A stretch of DNA of 64,000 bases from assembly GCA_020744225.1 (NCBI GenBank), contig JAGMWG010000009.1, positions 186,001 through 250,000 on the forward strand, written 5' to 3'. The translations under genes and the position numbers were made by a program. The notes under the pieces were generated by a model. That model saw only the letters and a program-made list of their open reading frames with translations. It was not told the origin of the DNA and did no database searches. This document shows positions 1-11,900 of the stretch, piece by piece; the first letter of the stretch is position 1, and each line of letters opens with the position of its first letter. The DNA comes from Paraphoma chrysanthemicola. Taxonomy: Eukaryota > Ascomycota > Dothideomycetes > Pleosporales > Phaeosphaeriaceae.

Positions 1-357
1 ATAGTTTGTGTGACATGGAAGATCCAGGGACGCGTTTCATGTGTGGCGCGTTGGTTGATCAGGAAGGTTTGTGCGTGATGACGAAGAGGCCGAGATTACC
101 GAGAGTTTGTTGCGAGATGGTAGACTAGGGTTCGTAACTTTATTTGGGCTGGGGGATCTTGTAATAAAGGGAATGAAGGCGAAGGAAGAGCCTCGGTCTG
201 GCATGTGTAGATGATAGTCCCATGGCAATCGGCGTGAATTTGCTTGATGTCTCGGCCATATATCGACCTTTTAAGAACACCTACTAAACCATGACCATAT
301 GGGAACGCAAAAGTTTATCAGCATCTACATTCTATACCGTCGCTATGCTTAGATTAA
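1..357. other. Intergenic, left edge
   Basis: No supported gene. This is the 3' flank of the acyltransferase gene that ends at 358 on the minus strand. Short open frames on both strands show no domain and no start context worth calling. Confidence 0.6.
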
Positions 358-1986
358 TCAAAACGCTATCCCACTCGTCCACCACGTCGACCCCCGATGC
401 CATCTCACAACCTCCTCCAGCCCACCCCAACACCACCACCCATCCCTTGCATCCGCGCCAAATCCCAGACCGCGCAATATCGAGACCGGGATTGGTTCAA
501 ACAACCACACGCCGCCGCGCGCAAAGTCGTCGCAGAGCAAATGCGCCGTGTGATAGAACCAGAAATGCACATATACAAACGTCCACACCTGGATAACCCT
601 CTTCGGCAGCTTGTCTTTCAGTCGTAACGGCTTAAGTGCCGTCGTGATACTACTTTCCACAATGATCCCAAAAGCTTGTAATAAAAAGAACGCAATCGGT
701 CCACGAACCGGTCTCGTAGGTCCAGCACACGTCCAACTCCCACTCGCATGCACAATCCCACTCATCCCAAACGCAACAAACAACTGCACTGCTTTTGCCC
801 GCGCTTCATGTTTCCCCCACCCCAATTTCTCGATACACACGCGACTCGGCTCCGCAAATGCAAACCGGAACGTCTGGTGCCACCAACTTCCCCACCAGCC
901 TGCGAGGCCCTTGTCCAGCACGACGGCGTACGAGGCCCAGGTCTCGGGGTACATGAACGGGTCGGCGCGCGCGCCGAGGATGGCTGGGCCGAGCACGCCG
1001 GAGAAGAATAAAGGGCCCAGGGAGAAGATTGTTTGCAGGGCGGATTTGACGGCGAGCATGGAGAGCGTGAGGTGGTAAATGTGCAGCCAGATGTGTGGTT
1101 TTGGGAGATGTGAGAAGGGCGAGGGTGAGTGAGTTGCTTGAGGAGTGGCTGGGGAAACGATGCCCCAGAAGTATGGATCGTACATCATTGTTGTCTTGAG
1201 GAGGTCGAGAGTCATGTACCCGACAACTAGTGTTTTTGCGTTCTGGGCAAGCAGTTCACGCCGGGTTGGGTACAGTTTGACTTGTCCGGTATGAACGCGG
1301 TTCGAGGATTTAGGCACCACGGCGCCGGAGTTGCGGTACAGTTGCTCCTGGATATGTTTGGGTGGCGGTGGGAGGGCTGATGTACGCCAGTTCCAGCCCG
1401 CGCCGCGGAAGTTGCAGAAGATGTCGCAGACCCAGTCTAGGCGCTCGATGAAAGGCGTGTGGGGGTATGGTTGCCATGCGAATTGTCCGTGGCGAGTGCT
1501 GGGGCCGGCATGACCTTCAGTCATGTCGTGTTTTGTATCTTCATGGCGATTTTCGTCTTCAGCCTTAGAAGTGTGTGGTGTCGAAGTAGAGCGCTTGAAT
1601 GCGCCTTCGAGTCGTTCGATCCTGTAGAAGTCTGTTTGGGCGTCGTTGCAGACCAAGATCGCAGAGACCCAGCATACGCTCCATGCGCTGATTAGACCGG
1701 TTCCCAAAGCTGCTGCCATTCCCTTTGCTCTTGTGAATAATATTGTGTATATTGCAAAGGCAGTGATCCATGCGAATGCCAAGTATCGACACTTCTTGAG
1801 CCATGGCCGGTTTTGGTGTGGAATCAGAAGATATACAATGACAACAGCAGCACCGAGCGTTCCCCAAGGATATAAGAAAGGTTGGTATTCTCCTGCTGCG
1901 ATAGCCTTGTCATATTGCGCGTAGTAGTGTTCTATCAAGTCGTGGTGAGAACGCGGCCAAGGCTCCTTTCGAAACGCGCTCAACAT
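358..1986 (-). CDS. Wax-synthase-like membrane-bound O-acyltransferase
   Basis: A single-exon gene for 542 residues. The open frame extends upstream to 2070, but only from a TTG, so the first ATG (1984-1986 on the plus strand) is taken as the start. The protein has several hydrophobic segments near the N terminus (after GEYQPFLYPWGTL) and in the C-terminal half. The C-terminal region carries the wax synthase/MBOAT_2 signature: GWWGSWWHQTFRF, then a likely catalytic His in SGIVHASGSW, then a long hydrophobic run. Family members transfer an acyl group to an alcohol in the ER membrane, and fungal relatives include TRI7-like acetyltransferases of secondary metabolism. A charged, disordered-looking stretch (DENRHEDTKHD) lies around residue 170. 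The substrate cannot be predicted, and no biosynthetic core enzyme lies beside it in the window. It is divergent from RBG1. Confidence 0.8.
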   Translation of the reverse strand: MLSAFRKEPWPRSHHDLIEHYYAQYDKAIAAGEYQPFLYPWGTLGAAVVIVYLLIPHQNRPWLKKCRYLAFAWITAFAIYTILFTRAKGMAAALGTGLISAWSVCWVSAILVCNDAQTDFYRIERLEGAFKRSTSTPHTSKAEDENRHEDTKHDMTEGHAGPSTRHGQFAWQPYPHTPFIERLDWVCDIFCNFRGAGWNWRTSALPPPPKHIQEQLYRNSGAVVPKSSNRVHTGQVKLYPTRRELLAQNAKTLVVGYMTLDLLKTTMMYDPYFWGIVSPATPQATHSPSPFSHLPKPHIWLHIYHLTLSMLAVKSALQTIFSLGPLFFSGVLGPAILGARADPFMYPETWASYAVVLDKGLAGWWGSWWHQTFRFAFAEPSRVCIEKLGWGKHEARAKAVQLFVAFGMSGIVHASGSWTCAGPTRPVRGPIAFFLLQAFGIIVESSITTALKPLRLKDKLPKRVIQVWTFVYVHFWFYHTAHLLCDDFARGGVWLFEPIPVSILRGLGFGADARDGWWCWGGLEEVVRWHRGSTWWTSGIAF

Positions 1987-2278
1987 CGCAACGCACAAAT
2001 CGAGGTAAAAAGAATTTACGATAGGGACAGCATGGAAGCGAAGATTATGTGAGAATCGTTTAATAAACAAGCAACTCCGTGGCGCATCGCCTCGTGAGGG
2101 CTAGGATGACGCAGTCGATCTTGCATGTCGCTAACGGTAAGACTAGTCCCAAAGCGTGATCGCGCAACATGTCCAACACCAAACCTCTTCCATCGTGTAT
2201 CGCCAGCCAACGAGCGCCTCAAGTGTATCCTCACTTGCCTTTCTTTACACATATTCGCGATTTTTTACACTCGCCAAG
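1987..2278. promoter_or_regulatory. Shared upstream region of the acyltransferase and RBG1
   Basis: A 292-bp spacer between two divergent start codons, so it must hold both core promoters. No specific element could be assigned. Confidence 0.4.
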
Positions 2279-3737
2279 ATGGTCAACATCACAGAGAAGA
2301 TCAAGGAGTATGCATTCGACCAGATCTGAGTTTGCACGTCGCTAACGCCCCACCAGGATCGAGGAGGAGATGAGGAAGACGCAGAGTGAGTGTACCTACA
2401 ACGACTGAACCGGAAAGAATGCTAAAATTGTACAGAGAACAAGGCCACAGGTACGATCGCCCTGTATAACGCTTCGTGTGCTCAGTCTCGGTCCATCACG
2501 TGCTAACATTGCACTCAAGAATACCATCTCGGACTACTAAAAGGGTAAAATCCGACCACAAGCTTGCCAGTCGTACGCTAATGATTTGATAGCAAACTCG
2601 CACGCTACCGTGCTCAACTCCTCGAGCCCGGTCCAGGTGGAGCAGGTGGCGGCGGTACAGGTTTCGACGTATCAAAATCCGGTGATGCACGCATAGCGCT
2701 GGTTGGCTTTCCTTCAGTCGGCAAATCCACCTTCTTATCGCGCGTGACCAAGACAAAGTCTGAGGCTGCGTCTTATGCTTTCACGACCCTCACTGCCATT
2801 CCTGGTGTCCTCGAGTATGGTGGTGCAGAGATCCAGGTTCTTGATCTGCCAGGTATCATTGAAGGTGCGGCTGAAGGCAAGGGTAGAGGAAGACAGGTTA
2901 TTAGTGCGGCAAAGACGAGTGATCTTATTTGCATGATTTTGGATGCAACGAAGAAGGCAGAGCAAAGAAGACTGCTTGAGGCAGAATTGGAGGCAGTCGG
3001 GATAAGACTGAACCGAGAACCACCGTAAGTTCTTCAATCCCCGTACTAACATCAACCGCTTTCATCTCTACATTTGCGGCCACTAATCCAAACAGCAACA
3101 TCTACCTCAAACCCAAAAAAGCCGGCGGCGTCAAAATCAGCTTCGCCGTGCCGTCCAAACACCTCGACGAGAAAATGGTCTACAACATCCTCAAAGACTA
3201 CAAGATGCTCAACTGCGAAGTCCTGATCCGCGATGAAAACGCCACCGTCGACGACTTCATCGACACCATCATGAAGGACCATCGCAAATACATCAAGTGT
3301 TTGTACGTCTACAACAAGGTCGACAGCATCGGGATCCCGCATCTCGACGAATTGGCGCGAGAACCGCACACGGTTGTCATGAGCTGCGAACTTGATCTCG
3401 GGATCCAGGATGTGGTGGACAGGTGTTGGAAGGAACTGGCGCTGATCAGGATATACACGTGAGTTAACCCTGATTTCGCCAGTTGATTTGTGTCGAACTG
3501 AACTACGCTAAATGATGGTATAGCAAGCGAAAAGGCATCGTTCCAGACTTCAGCGAAGCCCTCATTGTCCGCAGTGGCAGCACCATTGAAGATGTGTGCG
3601 ACCAGATTCACCGCACGCTCAAGGAGACGTTCAAGTACGCGCTTGTCTGGGGCGCGAGTGCGCGCCACGTGCCGCAGCGAGTGGGATTGGGTCATTTTGT
3701 TGCGGACGAGGATGTAGTTAGTATTGTAGCGAAGTGA
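2279..3737 (+). CDS. Developmentally regulated GTP-binding protein DRG1/Rbg1
   Basis: Seven exons can be placed by canonical sites and frame: 2279-2307, 2357-2385, 2436-2450, 2520-2544, 2593-3024, 3096-3458 and 3524-3737, giving 368 residues, close to the human DRG1 length (about 367). The N-terminal helical region (EKIKEIEEEMRKTQ) precedes the Obg/DRG G domain: G1 GFPSVGKST, switch region with FTTLT, G3 DLPGIIEGAAEGKGRG, G4 NKVD, and a C-terminal TGS domain ending in GHFVADEDVVSIVAK. Family knowledge: DRG1/Rbg1 binds a DFRP/Tma46 partner and associates with translating ribosomes in the cytoplasm. The four 5' exons are tiny (29, 29, 15 and 25 nt), and the reading frame is restored exactly at every junction. 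The gene is convergent with ERG3. Confidence 0.96.
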
Positions 3738-4549
3738 GCGACCTCACTTGCGTGATTCGCGGACATTACAATAGACGCAATTGCTGCATACCTATATCAG
3801 CCAGCGTAGATAGGCCGTGATCGCTCAGATCTATGAGAGTGCTGTGCGCTTTTGTGTGTCCTCTTACAAGTCCTGTGAAACATACCTCTACCCAACTCTC
3901 ACGCAGTCTTCCCCGTCCATGACTATAACACCGAGTAGAAATGTGTGGTGTGTGTGAGTACACAAGGAAGACGATGAGGGACAAGAAGAGGTTGAAAGGC
4001 AAAGCAGTCCTGGCATGTATATTTTATCTTATCTGGGAGTGGGAAGGTGTTTGATAAAGGTCTGCGGAATGTGACATGCAAAGCAGGTAGAACTAGAGTA
4101 AATGCATATCTAAAATAAATAAAATCTACGAATCGAGCCCCATGCGAGTCACTCTCATGATGTGAGTTTTAGCAGGAAAAGCAAACTCGCAAATAGCATT
4201 CAGAATTATGTTGAGTAAATCACTCTCGTGACATTAATATTACCTACAGCCCTAATCTGATGCTATAAAAAGACATATGCCACGCTTTTCTTTCCTCTCC
4301 TTAAAAAAGCGCCATGATGTGATATTACAAGCGAGGCAGCCTAGCAATAGGCAAACAGTTCCTCGGTCCCAAATTTTCCATGCAGTGAGTGCGGTCGAAG
4401 GGTATGTACAGTTTTTATCCCATTTCAATGCAACATCTCCCTCTCTCTCCAATCTTCCCCGGACGTTCCATCATGGCTGCACGGCAACCACGGGACACGT
4501 TAGAGTCCGTCTATATCCTTCGTAACGGCATCGCAGTATTTCAACACGC
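3738..4549. other. Intergenic between convergent RBG1 and ERG3
   Basis: About 0.8 kb of terminator/3'UTR DNA for two convergent genes. The middle is AT-rich (4080-4270), as expected for 3' processing. No coding or RNA gene is supported. Confidence 0.6.
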
Positions 4550-5657
4550 TCAGCGCACCTTCTTCGTTTCTTCGGATACATACTCGCGGCCCTCGTCGCC
4601 CTCGACTTCCTTGACCATCTTGTCGACGGCTTCGGCTTGCTTCTTCCACTCGCTCTGGCACATCTTGAGCTCCTTCTGGAACAGCTCGTCGTTGGGCTTG
4701 CGGTAGCTGCCGCCCAGACGGTCCCAGAGGGTGGTGAACTGGCCGTAGTTGTAGTTGAAGTAGAGATGGTGCATGGTGTGGCATGCGGCGCCGTTGATGA
4801 CCGCAGAGTTGTGCGCGTACTCGCCGTCGTGAATCAGGACGGTCCAGATGTTGACGAAGATGAAGAAGGCGACGGAGGCGATCTTGGACAGCGGGAACAG
4901 GAACGGGAAAATGTGGTAGGGCAGACCCTGAGCATAGCCGTCGAGCGGGTGGAAGGCGTGCGAGGCGAAGGGAGTCGGCATGATCCACTTGTGGTGGGGC
5001 TTGTGGATGTACTTGTAGACGCGCGGGTGGTGGAGGCCGCGGTGGATCCAGTAGATGAGCGAGTCGGTGAAGAAGAGGAAGAAGGGAATCTGGGCCCACG
5101 TGTACCAGCTGCCGGGACCTTCCTCGGTGGTGTCGTAGAGCTTGGAGTAGCCGCGGACTTCAGCGAGGAACCATGGGACGGTGAGAACTGCCATGATAGG
5201 GAAGGCAACATTGGCCTGCTTCATTTCGAGCTTGATCTGGTTCTTGAGGTATCGCGGGTGGTTGAAGGTGGATTTATCGAAGATTAAGAAATAAGAAAGG
5301 CCTGCGAAGATGTAGTAGACAAGGACACCGAAGAGCCTGAATATGTTAGCAATCATTCTCATTGTTGTAGAGCGATGCGACGCACCATGTGATGAGGTAG
5401 AGCGTCACAGCCTGCCGCCGCCAGTCATCGCGGCTCCATGCGCTCATGTAGGCGTATCGAGAGGGCTGGACAGAAATATATTGAGATGCGGGCTCGAACT
5501 GCCATGTCGCATGCGGACGCGCGAAACCCGTGGGCTCTTCTCTGAAGCTTGAGTAGGTCGCATTGGCGGGGAGGGCGTGTGATTGCGACGCAGGAAGAAG
5601 TGTGGCGTAGAGGGGGTCGAACAAGAAAGTGTCGGCGAATTCGAGGACGATGTCCAT
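4550..5657 (-). CDS. erg3: Delta(7)-sterol C-5 desaturase
   Basis: Two exons, 5386-5657 and 4550-5336, separated by a 49-bp intron, give 352 residues. Start ATG (MDIVLEFADTF) has a favourable GCC-ACC-like context. The protein is a fatty-acid-hydroxylase/sterol desaturase with several membrane segments and the three di-iron histidine boxes: HRGLHH, HKPHH and HTMHH. The arrangement WIHRGLHHPRVYKYIHKPHH is characteristic of Erg3. It introduces the C5-C6 double bond of episterol in ergosterol synthesis in the ER. The lysine- and glutamate-rich C terminus (EETKKVR) may hold an ER-retention-like tail. Loss of Erg3 activity is known to alter azole response in fungi. All catalytic boxes look intact. 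It is convergent with RBG1, and its upstream side faces a 1.3-kb spacer before the HET gene. Confidence 0.95.
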
Positions 5658-6989
5658 GGCGGGCGGTGGTTGCGGCGAAGAGCGCCGAGGGGGCCAGTCA
5701 GGCACGAAAGGGCTGCGATTCGCGGTGTTTTGGTCGCTGAAAGACTTGGCGCGGAGGATTCACAGGATGCAGTCAGACGCGCAGACGCAGACGGCACTCG
5801 CAGGTAAAAGACGAAGTGAAGATGCAATTGACAGAATGCAAGGGCAACAGCGCCAGAGACGGGAGGCGACGGGGCTCTTTTGGCAGCTCAGCACTTCTCT
5901 CGGCGATAAGTTTTCCATGCGCCGAGTTGTCCCTGAATGGAGCTCCACAGTAATTAAGACTTAACGTTGAAGATCATCTGCCCAATCACAGCTGTCACAC
6001 GTCCTTCTAGCGACCCGCCCAAGCATCCGGAAATGACCATCCCGTTCGTGCCGGAGTGGCACCACGCTTTTGCCATTCCCTTATCAGATGGATTGATAAA
6101 ATTGAGATGGACCGGAACATGATCGGAAGGTCCACACCTCACCCTCATGCCACTTGACCCGTACCTGCGTGACTTTAGCCCTACCGCGACTGCGTTGAGA
6201 TTTACCTTAGCTCCAACGCCCTCCTCCGCGTGGCCTAGCGGCCTCTGAATGCTTCGAATACGGCATGGCAATCTCGATGATAAATCTGGCGGTCTGGCCT
6301 GTCTCGCCACCGTGACCGCATCACATCCTGGCCTGGTCGACCGTCGCACCGCGTAGTCACGTGCTTTGTGCTAGGCGGCTTCAGCATTGCGACTCTGGCG
6401 CAGCTCAATCAAAGCCGATCCAAGACCTTCAGTGTCGCGAAGGCATCTAGCCCAATTTGTTACTCACGATGGGAGCAGCCTATTCGCGACGTGTTGCCGT
6501 TGTTGGCTTCAAGAAACCACGTCTAGTCCCGTGTTCCCACTCTTTATGAGAGGCTGCCGACTACTTACGCTTGGGCGACGCTTGACACCATCGAACATCT
6601 TTCAACACTGAGGTCTCTTGAAGGCAGAATCAGTATAGTCTTGGGCAACTGGGCAATAGGGCTCTCGTTGGCAGACTCATCAGTTTTGCCTCTCCTTGGT
6701 AGTGATCGTCTAGGTTCTCAGACAACTCATTGCGATCCTGCGTACTGGACTACGATCCCCAAATCGCAAGTCACCTCGAGTTCGGATCACCTTGATCGAA
6801 GCACGGCGAGACCATGTCGTCACAAGTCGCATTGAATACGACTTTGCCAGCATGGAGGTGGTATCATCACGACTGACACAGTACTTCGAAATTTCCTTCC
6901 AACCTTCAACCCGATTTGCCCAAGCACTTCGCGCATTTTCGAACATCACTGCTCGATCTTTATCCACTGATCCTTCTTCATACCATCGA
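5658..6989. promoter_or_regulatory. Upstream spacer of ERG3 and the HET gene
   Basis: A 1.3-kb region between divergent genes. It contains a palindromic CACGTG (6358-6363), the core of a bHLH-type binding site, but nothing shows that it is used. An in-frame alternative ATG for the HET gene lies at 6852. No other gene is supported: the 131-codon minus-strand frame at 5954-6349 begins with GTG and has no recognisable domain. Confidence 0.45.
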
Positions 6990-8918
6990 ATGGACCTCTG
7001 TGACATCTGTGCCGACCTCCAGAAGCAGGATCGTGAGATTCAATACGACGAGTCACCATGGCATTTGAAGTACATACACGACTTGGGAAGCCGCGGGGCG
7101 CCTTCTGCTCTTGAAATGTCCACCCGATTTGGCTGTTCCTTTTGTAAGCAGTTCTGGGACAGCTTGACCGAGCAACATCACTACATCATGTCGACATCAG
7201 ATCTGGTGGACTGTACTATTTGGCTGTACTGGGATCAAGAGAAGCGCAGCTACACGAAGCTTCAATTCATCTTGGGATCCGAGTTTGGTGGGTGCCCCGA
7301 TGTGCTGAAAGACACCTTTGAGTTGCTGCAGACATTCCAAGGTATTGACAATTTTCTATTTTTTTCGATGCGACTCACGCTCATATCGGCAGGTTCCTTA
7401 TCGGAGAACCGTAGCTCGAAGAGCATGGTGTCTGCATGGCTCGACATCTGCACGCAGAATCATAAGGATGACTGCTGCACCACGCAAATCGCGCGTTGGT
7501 TGCCTTCCCGCCTCAACGAGCCACTGTAAAGCGTCCGATCATCCCTACCTTGCTCTAAGCTACGCTGCCCAAGAGGACGGATTTGACGGTCTCCTGCACA
7601 CCAACATCGAAGACTGGCTCATTACGCTTCCACGAGACAAATTTCCGGCACTCTTCGAATCTGCCCGCTTGGCAGCTGAGCTTTCTGGCTTCCAGTACAT
7701 CTGGATCGACATGATTTGTGTCATCCAGGACTCGAGCGAGGATCTCATGAGAGAGGTGCCGCTGAGGGCGCATGTCTTTCAGCACTGCGCAGTGAGCATA
7801 ACGGCAGAATCTCCACATGCCATCGTCCGAGCCCTTGAGCAAGACAGTGGATTGGATTTTTCCATAGCAGACGGTTTGCAGAAATCATCTCGTCGAGACT
7901 CCATGTCACCAAATCCAACCAGAATTGCCGTTCCGGAGAATCTGGGGCAGCTGAAATGGTCGATGGTCCAATGTCCCGCGATGCTACGTGCTTTCAGGAC
8001 CAGCTCTTCGCGCCACGCCGGCTGCATTTTGGGGAAACTCAGATGTTCTGGCATTGTGCACAAGTCAAAGCATGCGAGATGTTCCAGAATGGCCTGCCAC
8101 AGCAGATGCTACAGAACCCCATTAATGATAGCGTGTTGGAGAGAGCCCTGAGACAGGTACAGCTACAATCACAGTCGAAATCTAAGCTTCACAGGCCAGC
8201 TCATGAGGCTACACAGACGCCATGGATCGAATTATGGCAACTCCTCGTGAAGCGTTACTCCCAATGCTCCCTCTTCACTCGAGGCACTAAATTGCTCGGT
8301 ATGAGCGGTATCACGAGTGTACTTCAAGCACTCACGGGAGATATCTCCTTCGCCGGCTTATGGCAGAGCAACCTCATCAACGACCTTCTCTGGTGCATTG
8401 AAGACTCGGCACCCCAGCGTCCGGAGCTATCTTGCGCGCCGACTTGGAGCTGGGCATCCACCGAAGGTCCGATTAATTATCTCTCAAGCTCTACGCTCTA
8501 CGGCAACTTCGTCAACATCGTCGACGTCCAGGCAGCTGGCGTAGAGAACAACATGTTCGTCGATGAACCCGTGACAGCCTTTCTCCGTCTCGATGGCTAC
8601 CTCCTGAAGATTATGCCTGGCCCCTTCACGCCCCGCACCATGTTCCCCGACTGTGATGCTGACGTCACCGAAGGGTATTACTATTGCCTGCCACTAAGAT
8701 TGCAGAAGTCGGCTCACAGAGAATACCTCTGTGGCCTTGTCCTGCGGCGCTTCGAAACATCCCAATGTTACGAGCGAGTGGGCATGTTTCGATGTGGTGA
8801 AGGAGACGAGCTGCACATCCTCGGCTTAGAGAAGTTTGGTCGGGCATACACTTTTACAAAGGACCCGGGTGAAGTGGTCAACAATATGACGATGGTGAAG
8901 GACATCACCATTCTATAA
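6990..8918 (+). pseudogene. HET-domain (heterokaryon incompatibility) gene, frame-disrupted
   Basis: Three consecutive blocks in different frames together resemble one HET-domain protein. Block 1 (6990 to about 7540) has MDLCDICADL, a WLDICTQNHKDDC element typical of the pre-HET region, and a probable 51-bp intron at 7342-7392. Block 2 (about 7520-7965) has the HET core: PYLALSYAAQ (normally SYCWG), LPRDKFPALFESARLA, YIWIDMICVIQDS and VSITAES. Block 3 (about 7956-8918) continues with CFQDQLFAPRRLHFGE, matching the family's R-x-W-x-x-Q-E...SPR-LHFG element, and ends at TAA. No GT-AG intron reconciles blocks 1/2 or 2/3, so two frame changes are needed. HET proteins trigger cell death on non-self fusion, and decayed copies are common in fungi. 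Sequencing error is the alternative. An upstream in-frame ATG at 6852 is also possible. Confidence 0.65.
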
Positions 8919-11900
8919 TTTGCTCTTTGCAGGACGACTAGGGGTCATGCTGGTACGATGCACCGACTTACGATGACTTGACGATGAGGGTGCAGTTCAT
9001 GACGACAAGAAGCTTGCTTTACGGAAACAGCGACCTCACATTCGGTTACATCTCGATGATTTATTGCTATATGCCAGCTTAATTCACGCACCTTCGGCAA
9101 CGGGAGATTTCAACGTGTCTTCGGCGCAAGACACGCCTCGTTTATCCCTCTGTTCTCCTGGAACATACGCGATACTCCCTATTTCAGTTTTCATGGTTTT
9201 TGCTTCAGTTGGCATTGAAGGAGTTACAGCAGCAACAAATCAATGGTCTAGGACTCATTTTTTTACCAAGTTGCACACTTGATGCGTATTCCTACAAAGA
9301 GAACAATTTCTACCCTTTTATTTATTGACATATCGATTCATCAAATTGTATATATCACATCTATCTAACAATCTATTCCCTCCTACATCTTGTCCTCCTC
9401 CTACCACATTTCCATCCAACGCATCATGACGTACCCAACTTCCCCTCCACCAGCGGTAAGATAAGCTGCCCATCACCAGATAAGCTCGCATCATGCATAC
9501 CTCTACCGCTAACAATGTAGTCTACGTCTTGGTGTACGTAGTCCAGAGCTAATGCATACACTCGTCATGACCATGTACCCCACGGTCGATCTCCCGCTGA
9601 TAGCGCGGATGAAGACGACGTTGTGAGATAGGCTTGCGATAGTCGCCACGTTGGCTGCGGTGTGCGATGAGGTGTATGGGTTACGGAATAGCAGAGGTGG
9701 TCCGTGATAAGACCGATGTGTGAAAGAAATCCGAGCTAGTCATCTGACAGACATGGCGAGTTCTTGAGAAGAGTTTGGTCCTTTGCGGATTAAGAATGTA
9801 CGGTTGTATGAGAATGCATGAATGACTCATTCACATCGAATGTAGTATGAGAGCATCAAGTCTGTTGATTCATATCATACAGTAATGTATGTAAATGCTG
9901 AACATAAAATAACACCCTGTTATATATCCCGTTACCACTTCAAACCCACTGTACAACGGAGTGGGTCGACCACGACTTCGCCTATGTCGTGCCCAAGCAG
10001 CATCCGATGTCGCAAGCTGAGACATTGGGGAAGTGTGACACTGACACTGACAGCAGGGTACCTGCCTCGAACCAAACTATCGAGCAACGCCTTGTGTTGT
10101 GCGAAGATAGGAGTAATAAAACTCCCCACGCACACATGACAACCCCATTCTCGCCAAGTCAATGAATCTTGCCTCACATTGACGAAGCAAGCCCCGTCCG
10201 ATCTCGGACTTGTGCTCCACTTCACCCAGTATCCAGGTCGAAAGTGTCTTTCTATCGGCCCGGCCGTATCGCTTCGGCTTCTCGCTTCATCTTTCATGCA
10301 CCTCTCCTGCATCCGCGTCCCGATACTCAGGGGCAGTCGTTGACTCGCCATCCCCTTCCTCGTGACCAGTCCGATGCGATTCCATCATGTACGACCCGAG
10401 ACCCCTGGCTCTCAGGATCCCGACTTCCCTCATGTCTCACATGGGACAAGTCACATGGCCGTGGCAGCATGCGGGTTTGTCCGAAGGGAACGGGTTATGC
10501 AGGTGGGATGCCAGGATAGACAGATGTTGTGTCCACGGGCGGAACGAGCGAGTGGGTGCTCGAATATGCATATCGTGGACTGTGTATGCAGGTCGTAAAA
10601 CAGGAACACAGGAGGCAGGACAGGCTGCCCTGGCTCCCCGGTTCCTCACGGCTTCACTGAGACACGCCGAGTCCAGTGCTGTTGTGTGACTGCTGTTTTG
10701 CTGGTGTTGTGCTGGGATAGGTCGGGCTTGCAGAAGTGTGTCGGATATGCTGAACTCGGGAGAGATTGGGCGTAAAGTGGGTTTGTGAAGAGAGAAGACT
10801 TGGGCTTCGCGAGTGGAGAAGAGAAGTGGAGATGTCCACACCTCATGCTCGGGAAGAGTATATGCATTTGCCTCGCGTACCACGACGTTCTAATTCCAAG
10901 GCGCTGATTGCTCAGGGTCACATAGCCGCTTCGATACTGTGGGCTTGCCGGGGTACGTCACTGCACTGCGTGCTTGTATTGGGCGCGCTTGTGCGACTGT
11001 GAAGATGCGGATGTGGGTGCATGAGGCTTTCGCCATGTGCGGCCTTCAATCTCGTCAGTCAGATCCTGCAGCTTAGCGAGCGAGATATTCCAGAGCCCGA
11101 CGGTTCGGGAAGGGCGGTTACGCGCACGCATAAAGGTCCCGATGCGGGTGGTGCTCGGCCCAGGAGGTTGGGTACTGGTGTGACGAAGTCTCTTGACGAG
11201 ACGTCTTAGGCAGGAGAGCATCATGTGTCTGGTGGATCATAAGCGAAGGACACCTGCGGCGGTTCGAGAAACAGGACATGTGGACCGAGAGTAAGCGAGC
11301 GTTGTGGTTGTACAGATATGAGCCTCTTGCCATGCTCTTGTACGCCTCGGCAACGATGCGCAGGCAGGCGTCGTGTAATGATCTCATGAGGTCTGACGAA
11401 AGTTTGATTTCCATGCCCCAAAGTCCAAGGTGCGCAAAGCACAAGTGGTGCTCAAGCTCCTGCATCTATGAAAATTCTCCGAAGAGCACAGCAGACGAAT
11501 ATCGATGTACCCGCAGGGCGCCTCCCGTTCCGAACGTCCGCCGCAGACGATGGGGCAGTCCAGGAAAGACAAAGGCGCCGCCATTGCACGACTTGAAGGT
11601 CTGTTTCGACAAAACGTTCGCAGCGTGTGCGGAACAAGTTTGTCCGACTGGGAGAGCAGGTACGAGCATGTCATATGCGGGTTTCCTTTGGAAATCGCGA
11701 GGACAGAGGCTCTTTCGGAATCCTAGGATCGAGCACCCAAAATTCGCACCATGGTGCGTGCCGATTTGCCTTTCGCCCGACTTTGAAGGGTTTTTTTTTT
11801 GTGTCCAGTAAAACCACAACTACCGGCGAATGCAATCTGATGTCTTCACGGCTTCCGATGACACCATTGTTTGGAGCTATGGAGCTTCTGCCCGGAACTC

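Noticed and set aside
1987..2070. N-terminal extension of the wax-synthase-like gene
   Set aside because: It begins with TTG, not ATG, and adds no membrane segment or conserved residue.
4637..5287. 216-codon plus-strand frame rich in Val/Glu
   Set aside because: Antisense shadow of ERG3; the Val/Glu/Gly composition is the usual mirror of C-ending codons on the other strand.
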